DNA from: an uncultured Psychroserpens sp. | GTDB lineage: Bacteria; Bacteroidota; Bacteroidia; Flavobacteriales; Flavobacteriaceae | Reading direction: 5' to 3' | NCBI RefSeq assembly: GCF_947500255.1 | Contig: NZ_CANMRL010000002.1 | Location: 124,001 to 188,000 of the forward strand | Length of the DNA: 64,000 bases | Shown: positions 17,178 to 25,444 of the stretch, in pieces | Numbering within the stretch: position 1 is the first letter of the stretch | Layout: each line of letters opens with the position of its first letter | Translations under genes and position numbers: made by a program | The notes under the pieces: generated by a model | Told to the model about the DNA's origin: nothing | Database searches by the model: none | Seen by the model: only the letters and a program-made list of their open reading frames with translations

Positions 17178-17975
17178 TTAAAACCTATTATCGCCATCCA
17201 ATAAATCTCCTAAACCTCCAAGGATACTGCCTTCTCCCTTACTATTACCACCTCTTGGTATAGAAGACACAATACGACCTGCAAGTCTGCTAAATGGTAG
17301 TGATTGCACATATACTACTCCAGGCCCTCGAAGTTTAGCAAAGAATAAGCCTTCACCTCCAAAAACGGTATTCTTAATACCACCAACAAATTCAATATCA
17401 TAATCGATGTCTTGAGTAAACCCAACAATACAACCTGTATCTACTCGTAACGTTTCACCAGCTTGTAATTCTTTTCTTGCCATGGTTCCTCCTGCATGTA
17501 CAAAGGCCATCCCATCGCCTTCTAACTTTTGCATGATAAATCCTTCGCCTCCAAAGAGTCCGCGACCAAGTTTTTTAGAAAACTCTATACCTACACTTAC
17601 ACCTTTAGCTGCACATAGAAATGCATCTTTCTGACAAACAAATTTGCCATTATACTCTGTAAGATCTATAGGAACAATTTTTCCAGGATAAGGTGAAGCA
17701 AATGATACATTGCGCTTTCCTGAAAGGTCATTATAAAAGGCTGTCATAAACAAACTTTCGCCTGTGAGAATACGTTTTCCTGCACCTAATATTTTTCCGA
17801 AGAACCCTGTATCCTTTTCTGAACCGTCACCAAAAATGGTTTCCATTTTGATACCGTCGTCCATCATCATAAAGCTTCCAGATTCTGCAATAACACCTTC
17901 TTGAGGGTCGAGTTCTATCTCGACATATTGCATTTCTTCTCCGTAAATTCTGTAATCGATTTCGTGTGATGTCAT
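17178..17975 (-). CDS. AIM24/TIGR00266 family protein
   Basis: This 265-residue protein is a TIGR00266/AIM24 family member. The glycine-rich beta-helical pattern is clear, with [19 protein letters not shown] near the N-terminus, [18 protein letters not shown], and [14 protein letters not shown] mid-protein. There is no signal peptide, so it is probably cytoplasmic or peripheral. The family is widespread and its biochemical role is unsettled. The C-terminus is glycine-rich ([16 protein letters not shown]). The DUF4442 gene ends 65 bases upstream on the same strand and may be co-transcribed. Length and motifs are normal. Confidence 0.9.
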   Translation of the reverse strand: MTSHEIDYRIYGEEMQYVEIELDPQEGVIAESGSFMMMDDGIKMETIFGDGSEKDTGFFGKILGAGKRILTGESLFMTAFYNDLSGKRNVSFASPYPGKIVPIDLTEYNGKFVCQKDAFLCAAKGVSVGIEFSKKLGRGLFGGEGFIMQKLEGDGMAFVHAGGTMARKELQAGETLRVDTGCIVGFTQDIDYDIEFVGGIKNTVFGGEGLFFAKLRGPGVVYVQSLPFSRLAGRIVSSIPRGGNSKGEGSILGGLGDLLDGDNRF

Positions 17976-18040
17976 GGTTTTGTGTTTTTTAATTGATTAC
18001 CTATATGTTTTAAGACTCCTGCTTTTGTTACAACTCATTA

Positions 18041-18496
18041 TTAACTTTTAACCTTTAGCGTCCATTCAAAGTTAAAATCTGATACTTGTACGCCGTCTTT
18101 ATTTATTCCTTTCGAATTTAACCAAACGGTTTGTCCTTCTCCTGTTTCTATGGCTTTCTTAATGGCATCATCAATGTCTTCTCCTTGATTACAAGTAAAA
18201 GTAATTCTTCCCGTTGCCTTTTTAGTAAACGATCCATTATTATTGGCGACCAACATGGAAATATTCTTTCCACTTGACTTGATCTTAGACATAACCAAAG
18301 CACCAGTAGTTAACTCTGCTGCCATACCTTGTACAGCCCAAAACATAGACTTAAATGGGTTCTGATTAAACCATCTATGCTTGACCGAAACCACACAAGT
18401 GGTATTACTTAAAGCTTTAGTACGTACACCACAAAAATATGCGGATGGTAATTTAAATAATAAAAAGGCATTGAGTTTTCTTGGTGAAACTATCAT
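18041..18496 (-). CDS. DUF4442 hotdog-fold protein
   Basis: This 151-residue protein matches DUF4442, a group with a hotdog fold related to acyl-CoA thioesterases. Visible segments are KLPSAYFCGVRTKALSNTTC at the N-terminus, HRWFNQNPFKSMFWAVQGMAAEL in the central helix region and the closing beta strands DFNFEWTLKVK. Thioesterase activity has not been established for the family as far as I know, so only the fold is claimed. It is transcribed divergently from the DUF4870 gene, and the 144-base region between them holds an inverted repeat and a -7 element. Confidence 0.85.
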   Translation of the reverse strand: MIVSPRKLNAFLLFKLPSAYFCGVRTKALSNTTCVVSVKHRWFNQNPFKSMFWAVQGMAAELTTGALVMSKIKSSGKNISMLVANNNGSFTKKATGRITFTCNQGEDIDDAIKKAIETGEGQTVWLNSKGINKDGVQVSDFNFEWTLKVKS

Positions 18497-18552
18497 GTTT
18501 ACTGGAAGTTTCAGCTAATTTATTGAAAATATTTGACACTACCATTTGTTAA

Positions 18553-18589
18553 TATTATGTTAAATTTAAGTACTATGCGTAACATAATA
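18553..18589. promoter_or_regulatory. Inverted repeat in the DUF4442-DUF4870 divergent region
   Basis: TATTATGTTA (18553-18562) and TAACATAATA (18580-18589) are perfect reverse complements, 17 bases apart. They sit 15 bases upstream of the TATATTTG promoter element. The ATGT...ACAT pattern recalls PadR operators, although the spacing is longer than usual. Confidence 0.4.
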
Positions 18590-18603
18590 CCTGTTTTTAG
18601 ACA

Positions 18604-18611
18604 TATATTTG
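18604..18611 (+). promoter_or_regulatory. -7 promoter element of the DUF4870-PadR-PspC cluster
   Basis: TATATTTG matches TAnnTTTG exactly and lies 29 bases before the DUF4870 ATG at 18641. No clear -33 element is seen. Confidence 0.5.
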
Positions 18612-18640
18612 TATAAGAAATTACTATATGTTTTAAAATC

Positions 18641-19087
18641 ATGTTAGACAATCATCAAAAAAACATCGCAACATTTATCCATTTATCAACCTTTAGTAGG
18701 TTTATAATTCCATTAGGAAATTACATTGGGCCAATTGTATTATGGATGGTGAACAAAGACAAATCAGAGTTTATTGATAATCATGGGAAGCAAGCCATTA
18801 ATTTTCAAATAAGTATTTTACTTTATACATTAATTCTTGGTACAATATCAATCCCATTTTTCATTTTTAAAGTTTTCAACGGTTTAGACTTTGTGGATTT
18901 TAATGGGTTTCATGATTTTCATATCAATATTGGACAACCTTCTCCTCTATTATATATAACTGGAGGTTTAGCTTTTTTAGCAATCATAGGGTTTATTCTA
19001 GAAATGGTATTTATAGTTATTGCTAGTTTAAAAGCAAGAGATGGCGAATTATATCATTATCCATTAACCATCAACTTTTTAAAATAA
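18641..19087 (+). CDS. DUF4870 small membrane protein
   Basis: This 148-residue membrane protein carries the DUF4870 signature: an N-terminal helix with ATFIHLSTFSRFIIPLGNYIGP, the charged turn DKSEFIDNHGKQAINFQ, and two or three further membrane helices (about 55-80 and 108-135). Its role is unknown. In Bacteroidota such genes often accompany PspC and PadR genes, as here, where padR follows after 62 bases. A -7 promoter element precedes it. It is probably the first gene of an envelope-stress-like operon. Confidence 0.85.
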   Translation: MLDNHQKNIATFIHLSTFSRFIIPLGNYIGPIVLWMVNKDKSEFIDNHGKQAINFQISILLYTLILGTISIPFFIFKVFNGLDFVDFNGFHDFHINIGQPSPLLYITGGLAFLAIIGFILEMVFIVIASLKARDGELYHYPLTINFLK

Positions 19088-19120
19088 AATTTCATCAATT
19101 AACCATCAATCAATCAAAAA

Positions 19121-19153
19121 ATGAACAGTTTCACTTTAAAATCTCATTTATGA
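19121..19153 (+). other. 10-residue upstream ORF overlapping the padR start
   Basis: An ATG at 19121 opens a frame of 10 codons (MNSFTLKSHL) whose TGA at 19151-19153 overlaps the padR ATG at 19150 as ATGA. The bases before it (AATCAATCAAAAA) are identical to those before the start codon of the gene at 21437, which suggests a real initiation region. It could couple translation into padR. The peptide itself may have no function. Confidence 0.4.
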
Positions 19154-19488
19154 AGATAGAAAACACAAAAGCACAAATGCGAAAAGGCGTATTAGAATAC
19201 TGCATTTTGTCAGTATTAAAAGATGACGATGCTTACGTGGCAGAAATCTTAGGCACGCTTAAAGACGCAAAACTACTTGTGGTAGAAGGGACAATTTATC
19301 CACTTCTCACAAGGCTTAAAAATGCTGGACTACTCAATTATCGTTGGGAAGAATCCACATCTGGACCACCAAGAAAATATTATGGTCTTACAGAAACAGG
19401 TCAGTTATTTCTAAAAGAATTAACCATTACCTGGAACGAATTACAAAATGCAGTTAATATAGTAACAAGAGAAAAAACTAAAAAATAA
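19150..19488 (+). CDS. PadR family transcriptional regulator
   Basis: This 112-residue protein is a small PadR regulator: a winged helix with QMRKGVLEYCILSVLKDDDAYVAEILG, the wing (VVEGTIYPLLTRLKNAGLL) and the tail (ESTSGPPRKYYGLTETG) typical of the family. Its stop overlaps the ATG of the PspC-domain gene by one base (TAATG). PadR plus PspC plus GIN-domain genes form a recurrent Bacteroidota neighbourhood, and the regulator probably controls this cluster. Its operator is not proven; the inverted repeat at 18553-18589 is one candidate. The 10-residue ORF just upstream overlaps its start codon. Confidence 0.93.
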   Translation: MKIENTKAQMRKGVLEYCILSVLKDDDAYVAEILGTLKDAKLLVVEGTIYPLLTRLKNAGLLNYRWEESTSGPPRKYYGLTETGQLFLKELTITWNELQNAVNIVTREKTKK

Positions 19489-21347
19489 TGAATAAAACAG
19501 TCAACATAAATTTAGCAGGTATATTCTTCCACATAGACGAAGATGCATACTTAAAATTACAGCGCTATCTTGAGGCTATAAAACGTTCATTTACAGACTC
19601 TCAAGGTCGATCAGAAATCATATCAGATATTGAAGCTCGTATAGCCGAACTATTTAGTGAGCGTGTACAAAACGAAAGACAAGTTATAGGGCATAAAGAG
19701 GTAGATGAAGTCATCACTATCATGGGACAACCAGAAGATTATCTGGTTGATGACGAAATCTTCGAAGATGAGCCTAAACGTTCATACTCAAAACGTAGTA
19801 CGTCTACATCTAAAAAATTATATAGAGATACAGACAACTCTTATGTTGGAGGTGTTTCATCAGGATTAGGGCACTATTTTGGTATCGATCCATTATGGAT
19901 TCGTTTAATCTGGTTCTTATTAATTTTTGGAGCAGGTACAGGAGTTTTATTATACATCCTACTTTGGATCTTTGTTCCTGAAGCTACAACAACTTCTGAA
20001 AAATTAATGATGAAGGGTGAGCAAGTCAATATTAGTAACATCGAAAAAAAAATTAGAGACGGTTTCGACAGTGTGTCCAATGCTGTTCAAAATGTAGATT
20101 TAAAAAAACAAGGCGATAAAATAAAAGAAGGTTTCGAACACGTTTCAGATTCTATTTCCGAAGGTGTAAAAAAAGCCGATTTACCTCGTCAAGGCGAACG
20201 TATAAAATCAACATCTAGTACATTTTTTGAGACTATTGGAGACATCATTATGTTCTTTTTAAAGCTTTTTGCTAAATTCTTTGGTATTATTTTAATGATC
20301 GTTGGTGCAGTCACTATCATTTCATTAGTAATTAGCTTATTTAGCCTTAGCATACTGGACAACGTAAACATTCCTGGAACCAATTTCTTTCATATTGCCG
20401 ATGCTACTAATGTACCTGTTTGGGTCATGTCGCTACTCGTATTTTTCTTTGTTGGTATTATAGCATTTTTCATATTCTACCTTGGATTGAAAATATTAAT
20501 TACCAATCTGAAATCTATTGGTAACCCAGCAAAATATACCTTATTGGGCTTATGGTTAATTTCATTTATCTCATTAATTATATTGTCTGCAAAATTCGGA
20601 CTTAGTTTTAAAGAAGAAGGTTCTACAATTAAGACTGAAAAATTAGCATCAATTACAGCTAACGACACTATAAGTTTACGAATGGATGACAATGATTTAT
20701 TCTCAAGAAACAGATACTATAGAAGTTATGGCTTTGATACAGCTTACGACGATAACGACAATAAAGTATTATACTCTAGAGGTGTGAGACTTATTGTGAG
20801 ATCAACTAAAGATAGTATTGGTAAAATTAGAGTAGAACGCAGTGCAAGAGGATCAGATTACAACAATGCTAAAAATAGAGCAGAACGTATCAGCTACAAA
20901 TATAACTTACAGAATAATGAATTATCATTAGATAGCTATTTAACCATTCCTTTAGATGAGGCCCGCAAAGGTCAGTCGGTTACTGTAACCGTTTATTTAC
21001 CTGAAGGCGCTGTACTTTATGCAGATAAAAACACATACAACTATCATAGTAATGATTACTATTATAACGACATTCTTGATCATAACATGGAAGAGCGTCA
21101 TCTTAAAATCATTACCAACGGTGTGAAATGTTTGGATTGTCCGGAAGATGATGAGTTCAGAACCGAAGTTGATATAGACGATGACGAGAACGGACTCGAA
21201 ATTAACGAGGATGGCATAAAGGCTAAATCGGATAACAGTAGTCTAAAAATTGACGACGACGGACTTGAAGCAAAAATCGACGATGTTAATGTTAATATTA
21301 ACGACGAAGACGGTGTAAAAATCACAACCGACAACAACGAGAATTAA
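19488..21347 (+). CDS. PspC domain-containing membrane protein
   Basis: This 619-residue protein has an N-terminal cytoplasmic domain (about 1-95), then a PspC domain at about 105-165 (YVGGVSSGLGHYFGIDPLWIRLIWF). Three further membrane segments lie at about 255-280, 305-330 and 345-365, and the soluble C-terminal half becomes highly acidic. The last 75 residues contain repeated short acidic motifs such as LKIDDDGLEAKIDD and VNINDEDGVKI. PspC proteins act in phage-shock or envelope-stress responses in other phyla. It overlaps padR by one base. The C-terminal part may be periplasmic and resembles the beta-strand style of GIN-domain proteins. The exact role is unknown. Confidence 0.9.
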   Translation: MNKTVNINLAGIFFHIDEDAYLKLQRYLEAIKRSFTDSQGRSEIISDIEARIAELFSERVQNERQVIGHKEVDEVITIMGQPEDYLVDDEIFEDEPKRSYSKRSTSTSKKLYRDTDNSYVGGVSSGLGHYFGIDPLWIRLIWFLLIFGAGTGVLLYILLWIFVPEATTTSEKLMMKGEQVNISNIEKKIRDGFDSVSNAVQNVDLKKQGDKIKEGFEHVSDSISEGVKKADLPRQGERIKSTSSTFFETIGDIIMFFLKLFAKFFGIILMIVGAVTIISLVISLFSLSILDNVNIPGTNFFHIADATNVPVWVMSLLVFFFVGIIAFFIFYLGLKILITNLKSIGNPAKYTLLGLWLISFISLIILSAKFGLSFKEEGSTIKTEKLASITANDTISLRMDDNDLFSRNRYYRSYGFDTAYDDNDNKVLYSRGVRLIVRSTKDSIGKIRVERSARGSDYNNAKNRAERISYKYNLQNNELSLDSYLTIPLDEARKGQSVTVTVYLPEGAVLYADKNTYNYHSNDYYYNDILDHNMEERHLKIITNGVKCLDCPEDDEFRTEVDIDDDENGLEINEDGIKAKSDNSSLKIDDDGLEAKIDDVNVNINDEDGVKITTDNNEN

Positions 21348-21369
21348 CAATTCATCCTAATCAATCAAC

Positions 21370-21421
21370 GGTTCAGATATTTAAAATTTAACTAACCAAC
21401 CATTTTTTAAATATTTGAACC
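21370..21421 (+). other. Long stem-loop between the PspC and NTF2 genes
   Basis: GGTTCAGATATTTAAAA (21370-21386) pairs with TTTTAAATATTTGAACC (21405-21421): 17 bp with one G-U pair and an 18-base loop. There is no T-run after it, so it is more likely an RNA processing, stability or attenuation element than a terminator. It sits 15 bases before the start codon at 21437. Confidence 0.6.
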
Positions 21422-21436
21422 TTAATCAATCAAAAA

Positions 21437-22228
21437 ATGATACAGTTACTATATAGACTTATAATGTTCACCGTCGCTTTTTACGGAATGAACATGTCAA
21501 TTAAGGCTCAGGTAGACCAACATAAAGAGATATTTAATACTTTAAAAGTAAATGACAGTTTAATCTTTGAGCGTTCATTTAATAAATGTGAAACACACTA
21601 TTTAAAACAGTTAATTGCTGAAGATTTTGAGTTTTACCATGATATTGGCGGACTTGAAACATCAAAAGAAGCTTTTATTAAAAGTATGAAAAATGGTATT
21701 TGTAATCCTAATAATAAAACCAAGTCTAGACGAGAATTGGTTGAAGGCAGCCTTGAAGTATTTTTACTAAAAGATAATGGTAATGTCTATGGGGCATTAC
21801 AAAATGGAGTTCATAAATTTTTTGAAACAACCAACGGAAAAGAAGTTGCTGGTAGTATTGCTAAATTTTCACATTTATGGGTTTTAAAAAACGAAAAATG
21901 GGTTTTAAAACGTGTGATAAGTTATGACCATAAAATGCAAGAACAACCTATTGTAGATGGTGTGGAGATTTCTAATGAACTATTAGACACTTATATAGGC
22001 CAATATCAAGCTAAAGAAACTGGTTTGGTTGTGATATCTAGAACAGAAAAAGGATTGCACATAAACGCTGGACAAATGAGTGCAGATATTTATGCTAAAT
22101 CTCCATCACTTTTTGCTCATAAGCAAGCTCCCTTAACCTTTGAATTTGTATCTGACTCTCAGGGAAAGATCACTAAATTCATCGTAAGAGAAAACGACAA
22201 TATAGTTGAAGAAGCTATAAAACAATAA
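21437..22228 (+). CDS. Secreted NTF2-like (DUF4440) protein with C-terminal DUF3471-like region
   Basis: This 263-residue protein begins with a signal peptide ending MSIKAQ (about residue 25). Residues 30-165 fit an NTF2-like/DUF4440 domain (for example LIAEDFEFYHDIGG and FSHLWVLKNEKWVLKRVISYDH). Residues 175-260 resemble DUF3471, the C-terminal module of some beta-lactamase-like proteins (LLDTYIGQYQAKETGLVV). No catalytic residues can be named with confidence. It lies in the PspC cluster, downstream of a long stem-loop and 20 bases before a GIN-domain lipoprotein gene. A role in the envelope is likely but undefined. Confidence 0.8.
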   Translation: MIQLLYRLIMFTVAFYGMNMSIKAQVDQHKEIFNTLKVNDSLIFERSFNKCETHYLKQLIAEDFEFYHDIGGLETSKEAFIKSMKNGICNPNNKTKSRRELVEGSLEVFLLKDNGNVYGALQNGVHKFFETTNGKEVAGSIAKFSHLWVLKNEKWVLKRVISYDHKMQEQPIVDGVEISNELLDTYIGQYQAKETGLVVISRTEKGLHINAGQMSADIYAKSPSLFAHKQAPLTFEFVSDSQGKITKFIVRENDNIVEEAIKQ

Positions 22229-22248
22229 ATCATCAAAAAACAAAAATC

Positions 22249-22977
22249 ATGACAACATTAACAAAATTTACAATTGCAGTAATATTTAGCTTACTGCTAA
22301 CATCATGCAACTTCGATATCAATTTTGATACTGGAGTTAGAGGAAATGGAAACGTATCAACAGTAGAGCGTACACTTGATGGAGATTTCGACCAAATTGC
22401 TGTAAGCAGAGGTTTAGATGTTTATTTAACTCAGAGTGACACGCCAATGTTAAAAGTACAAGCCGACGAAAACCTTCATGACATTATAATTACAGAAATA
22501 GACGAAGGTGTTTTAAAAATATATGCAGATAAAAACATTAGCCGTTCCGAAGCTAAAAAAGTAATGGTAAATGTAAAAGACATTAATCTTATTACATCAA
22601 CAAGTGGTAGCGATGTATATTCTACAAACACTATCATTGCAGACAACTTGAAACTAGTAACGACTAGTGGAGCTGATTTAGAAATTGATATCGATGCCGA
22701 ATCAACAACCTTAAGAGCTACAAGTGGTAGTGACCTAAAAGTGTCTGGGACTACAAATGATTTAAATGCTGAAGCGACTAGTGGAAGTGACATAAAAGCT
22801 AGAGAATTAAAAGCTCAAAACTGTACTGCCTCTGTAACAAGTGGCGCAGACATTATAGTAAATGCTGAGCAAAAACTTAAAGCTAATGCAAGTAGTGGTG
22901 GTGATATAAAGTACTATGGAAATCCAACAAATGTAGATACTAATGATGGCGTCTCTGGAAGTATTAGAAAACAATAG
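22249..22977 (+). CDS. GIN domain (DUF2807) lipoprotein
   Basis: This 242-residue lipoprotein has a lipobox ending at about C20 (LLLTSC) and a head-GIN domain, DUF2807, recognisable by the recurring beta-helical phrases TSGSDVYS, TTSGADLEID, ATSGSDLKV and ASSGGDIKYYGNP. The domain forms a short parallel beta-helix, and its ligand is unknown. It follows the NTF2-like gene by 20 bases and precedes the TraB/GumN-like gene by 27 bases. GIN-domain genes near PspC and PadR are a common Bacteroidota arrangement, which suggests a shared envelope role. Confidence 0.92.
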   Translation: MTTLTKFTIAVIFSLLLTSCNFDINFDTGVRGNGNVSTVERTLDGDFDQIAVSRGLDVYLTQSDTPMLKVQADENLHDIIITEIDEGVLKIYADKNISRSEAKKVMVNVKDINLITSTSGSDVYSTNTIIADNLKLVTTSGADLEIDIDAESTTLRATSGSDLKVSGTTNDLNAEATSGSDIKARELKAQNCTASVTSGADIIVNAEQKLKANASSGGDIKYYGNPTNVDTNDGVSGSIRKQ

Positions 22978-23004
22978 AATAACTTCAGTTCAAAGTAATT
23001 TGAG

Positions 23005-23868
23005 ATGAAAAAAGTTATAAAAATCATACTTGTTTTTTTCGCGCTAATTTTACTCTTGTTCTTTACTAATGTTTTATGGAAATCTCCATCATTCTACAAG
23101 GCAGCTAAGCAACATACCTTAGAAACTCCTATAATGGATATGGTAGAGTACAAAAGCATTATCAATGAGCACCGCAGACCATATATTTATGAAGTAGCTT
23201 CAAAAAACAAAGGTAAAGTCATTGTCGTTGGTGTAGAACATATCAACGACCCATCAAATGCTCAATTTGATTCCATAAGACATTACTGGGATATGCATAA
23301 ACCAAATATTGCTCTTGTTGAAGGTCGAATGGGGTTTTTATTTAAATGGTTACAAGATCCAATAGAGAGCTATGGTGAAAGTGGTTTAACATCTGATTTG
23401 GCTAAAAGAGATAATGCCGACTTATATACATGGGAACCAACAAGAGAAGATGAAATAGAGCTCATGATAAAAAAGTACCCAGCAGAACAACTAGCAATGT
23501 TTTATGCGCTTCGACCATTTTATGGTATACCAAAAGAGGAACGCCTTAACAATCCAGAAGAAATGCTACAACAATTGATTGAGGAGCGCACAGACTATGA
23601 GCATTTGAGGTATTCAATTACGTCTTGGAAAGATGTTGATAGTATCTGGAAGCAAGATTTTCCTGGTGATGATTGGCGAGATCATAGTTCAGCTTATGGA
23701 TGGCCTGGCTATTTTCAAGACATTTGGAATAGCTCTAATCTCTCAAGAGATGAACATATGATTCATATTATTTTGGAGCAAGTAGATCAAGGTCATACTG
23801 TATTTGTCACTATGGGATCAAGTCATGCACCAAGAATCGAAAACACCTTAAAAACAGCCATAAAATAA
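23005..23868 (+). CDS. TraB/GumN/Tiki-like membrane-anchored protein
   Basis: This 287-residue protein has an N-terminal membrane anchor (about residues 5-25) and a domain with motifs of the TraB/GumN/EreA/ChaN superfamily: VVGVEHIND near residue 75, IALVEGRMG near 105 and TMGSSHAPR near 275. In this superfamily the His and Glu of these motifs bind metal in proteolytic or esterase-like members, so a hydrolase role is possible. It is 27 bases downstream of the GIN-domain gene and is followed by a terminator, so it ends the PspC operon. The superfamily call is moderately sure and the substrate is unknown. Confidence 0.7.
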   Translation: MKKVIKIILVFFALILLLFFTNVLWKSPSFYKAAKQHTLETPIMDMVEYKSIINEHRRPYIYEVASKNKGKVIVVGVEHINDPSNAQFDSIRHYWDMHKPNIALVEGRMGFLFKWLQDPIESYGESGLTSDLAKRDNADLYTWEPTREDEIELMIKKYPAEQLAMFYALRPFYGIPKEERLNNPEEMLQQLIEERTDYEHLRYSITSWKDVDSIWKQDFPGDDWRDHSSAYGWPGYFQDIWNSSNLSRDEHMIHIILEQVDQGHTVFVTMGSSHAPRIENTLKTAIK

Positions 23869-23898
23869 ACGTTTAACAACCAACTAATCAACCACTTT

Positions 23899-23940
23899 GA
23901 AACCATTTCAAGCTTAATTTTAAGTTTGGGATGGTTTTTG
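23899..23940 (+). terminator. Terminator after the TraB/GumN-like gene
   Basis: AAACCATTTCAAGCTTAA pairs imperfectly with TTAAGTTTGGGATGGTTT, followed by a T-rich tract. It separates the PspC operon from the next GIN gene. Confidence 0.65.
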
Positions 23941-23942
23941 TT

Positions 23943-23950
23943 TATATTTG
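23943..23950 (+). promoter_or_regulatory. -7 promoter element of the second GIN-domain gene
   Basis: TATATTTG matches TAnnTTTG and lies 22 bases before the ATG at 23973, directly after the preceding terminator. Confidence 0.5.
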
Positions 23951-23972
23951 TTATAACACTTAATTTATAACA

Positions 23973-24806
23973 ATGAAAAATGTTACCTTATTTCTATTAC
24001 TCGTTTTGGGTTGTACTGTAACAAGTTTTGCTCAAGATACCGAAAAGGTAAAAGGTGATAGAAATTTAACCATTAAACAAACCTACATTGATGGTTTCAA
24101 GAAAATTATAGTTGGTGGAGATTTTAAAGTAGAGCTATTTTATAATAAAAAACCATCTGTAGAAATTGAAACCGACGACAACCTTCACGAGTATATTGAC
24201 ATACAAGTTATTGATAGCGTACTCACACTTACTACTACACGAGATATTAGAGCTAAAAAGCTCAATGTGAAAGTAAATTATGGAGATGCCTTCTCTGATA
24301 TTGAAGTTAAAGATGATGGCGAAGTAAGATCACTAACATCTTTAGAACTAAATAATGCGACATTAAAGACCAGTGGTTCGTCTAGAGCATATCTAAATAT
24401 TAAAGCAAATGATTTTAATTTTATTAGCTCAGATAAAACCAAAGTTAAATTAAACATTACAGCTACAAATGTCACTGCTGAAATAAGCGATAATACTAAA
24501 ATGGATGCATTGATAAATGCTACAGATGCAAAAATCGACTTATACCAACGTGCTAATTCTGATGTTGAAGGAAATATAGAAAACTTAACACTTAGAGCAG
24601 ATAACAATTCTCAATTTAATGGTAAAAACTTTACCACTAAAACATGTAGTGTTATTGCTGAAATTGCTAGTGATGTCTATTTAGAAGTGATTGAAGATAT
24701 TGTTATTGAAGCAACAGGTTCAAGTGAAGTTTATCTCTACGGAAATCCTAAAATAACTATCAATAAATTTACTGATACCGTTAAACTTCAAAAGAAAGTA
24801 AAGTAA
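23973..24806 (+). CDS. GIN domain (DUF2807) secreted protein
   Basis: This 277-residue protein has a Sec signal peptide ending TSFAQ (residue 21) rather than a lipobox. The mature part is DUF2807-like: FKKIIVGGDFKVELFYN, DDNLHEYIDIQVID, a central run of short beta-helical repeats, and ATGSSEVYLYGNPKITI at the end. It is a diverged relative of the lipoprotein at 22249, probably periplasmic or exported. It has its own promoter element after a terminator and is followed by another terminator, so it is a single-gene unit next to the PspC cluster. Function unknown. Confidence 0.88.
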   Translation: MKNVTLFLLLVLGCTVTSFAQDTEKVKGDRNLTIKQTYIDGFKKIIVGGDFKVELFYNKKPSVEIETDDNLHEYIDIQVIDSVLTLTTTRDIRAKKLNVKVNYGDAFSDIEVKDDGEVRSLTSLELNNATLKTSGSSRAYLNIKANDFNFISSDKTKVKLNITATNVTAEISDNTKMDALINATDAKIDLYQRANSDVEGNIENLTLRADNNSQFNGKNFTTKTCSVIAEIASDVYLEVIEDIVIEATGSSEVYLYGNPKITINKFTDTVKLQKKVK

Positions 24807-24834
24807 TGGTTTAATAAGTATTAACAGATATATA

Positions 24835-24866
24835 AAAGCCCAAAGCATTAAAACTTAGGGCTTTTT
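24835..24866. terminator. Bidirectional terminator between the GIN and flavin reductase genes
   Basis: AAGCCCAAAG pairs with CTTAGGGCTT (one mismatch), followed by a T-run. The two genes are convergent. Confidence 0.8.
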
Positions 24867-24868
24867 TG

Positions 24869-25381
24869 TTATAGTTTTTTTATTAAAGATTCTAGGCGTG
24901 GTACCAACTCTTTAGGAATAGTCTCGGCATTACTAAGCCAAGTATGTGTATGTCCAATGTAAGTCATACCTAAATATTTTGCACTTTGAGTAAAGGGCAT
25001 TTCAAAGCCCTCAAAAATTTCTTGATCAGACCCACAACTTAATGACCCCATTACTTTGCCTCTTAACTGTCTACCCATAGTTTTCTTTTCGCCAATCAAG
25101 ACATCCGAAATCCTATCAAAAAAAGTTTTCATTTGGGCACTCATAGTATACCAATAAACAGGCGTTGCAAACAAAATTGTATCATAACGAAGTATCGACG
25201 TTAGTAAAGGGAGAAAATCGTCGTCTTCATTCTTTAATTCATAATCAAAATAACCAATATTGTAATCGGACAACACGACTAAATCGATCTCATTTCCATG
25301 AGAAATAAGATAATCAACAACTTTTCTGGTATGTCCAAAAGGTCGTGAACTTCCTAATATAATAATGGTTTTATGTTGCAT
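24869..25381 (-). CDS. NADPH-dependent FMN reductase / flavodoxin-fold oxidoreductase
   Basis: This 170-residue protein has the flavodoxin-like fold of NAD(P)H-dependent FMN reductases. The phosphate-binding loop GSSRPFGHTRK (about 10-20) and TPVYWYTMSAQMKTFFDR (about 94-111) are typical of flavin-binding quinone or azo reductases. No membrane segment is present. The gene is 63 bases downstream of trxB on the same strand, with a hairpin between them that ends 9 bases before its start. Some read-through from trxB is likely, because no obvious promoter fits in the gap. Reduction of quinones or other electrophiles is a reasonable but unproven role. Confidence 0.85.
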   Translation of the reverse strand: MQHKTIIILGSSRPFGHTRKVVDYLISHGNEIDLVVLSDYNIGYFDYELKNEDDDFLPLLTSILRYDTILFATPVYWYTMSAQMKTFFDRISDVLIGEKKTMGRQLRGKVMGSLSCGSDQEIFEGFEMPFTQSAKYLGMTYIGHTHTWLSNAETIPKELVPRLESLIKKL

Positions 25382-25390
25382 ATAAACAAT

Positions 25391-25424
25391 AAATCCGAAG
25401 CTTGATATATTAAACTTCGGATTT
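25391..25424 (-). terminator. Hairpin between trxB and the flavin reductase gene
   Basis: AAATCCGAAG and CTTCGGATTT pair perfectly (10 bp) around a 14-base loop. The T tract on the trxB strand is weak (ATTTATTG), so termination may be partial. Confidence 0.5.
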
Positions 25425-25444
25425 TTTTACTTAGAAATTAACAC

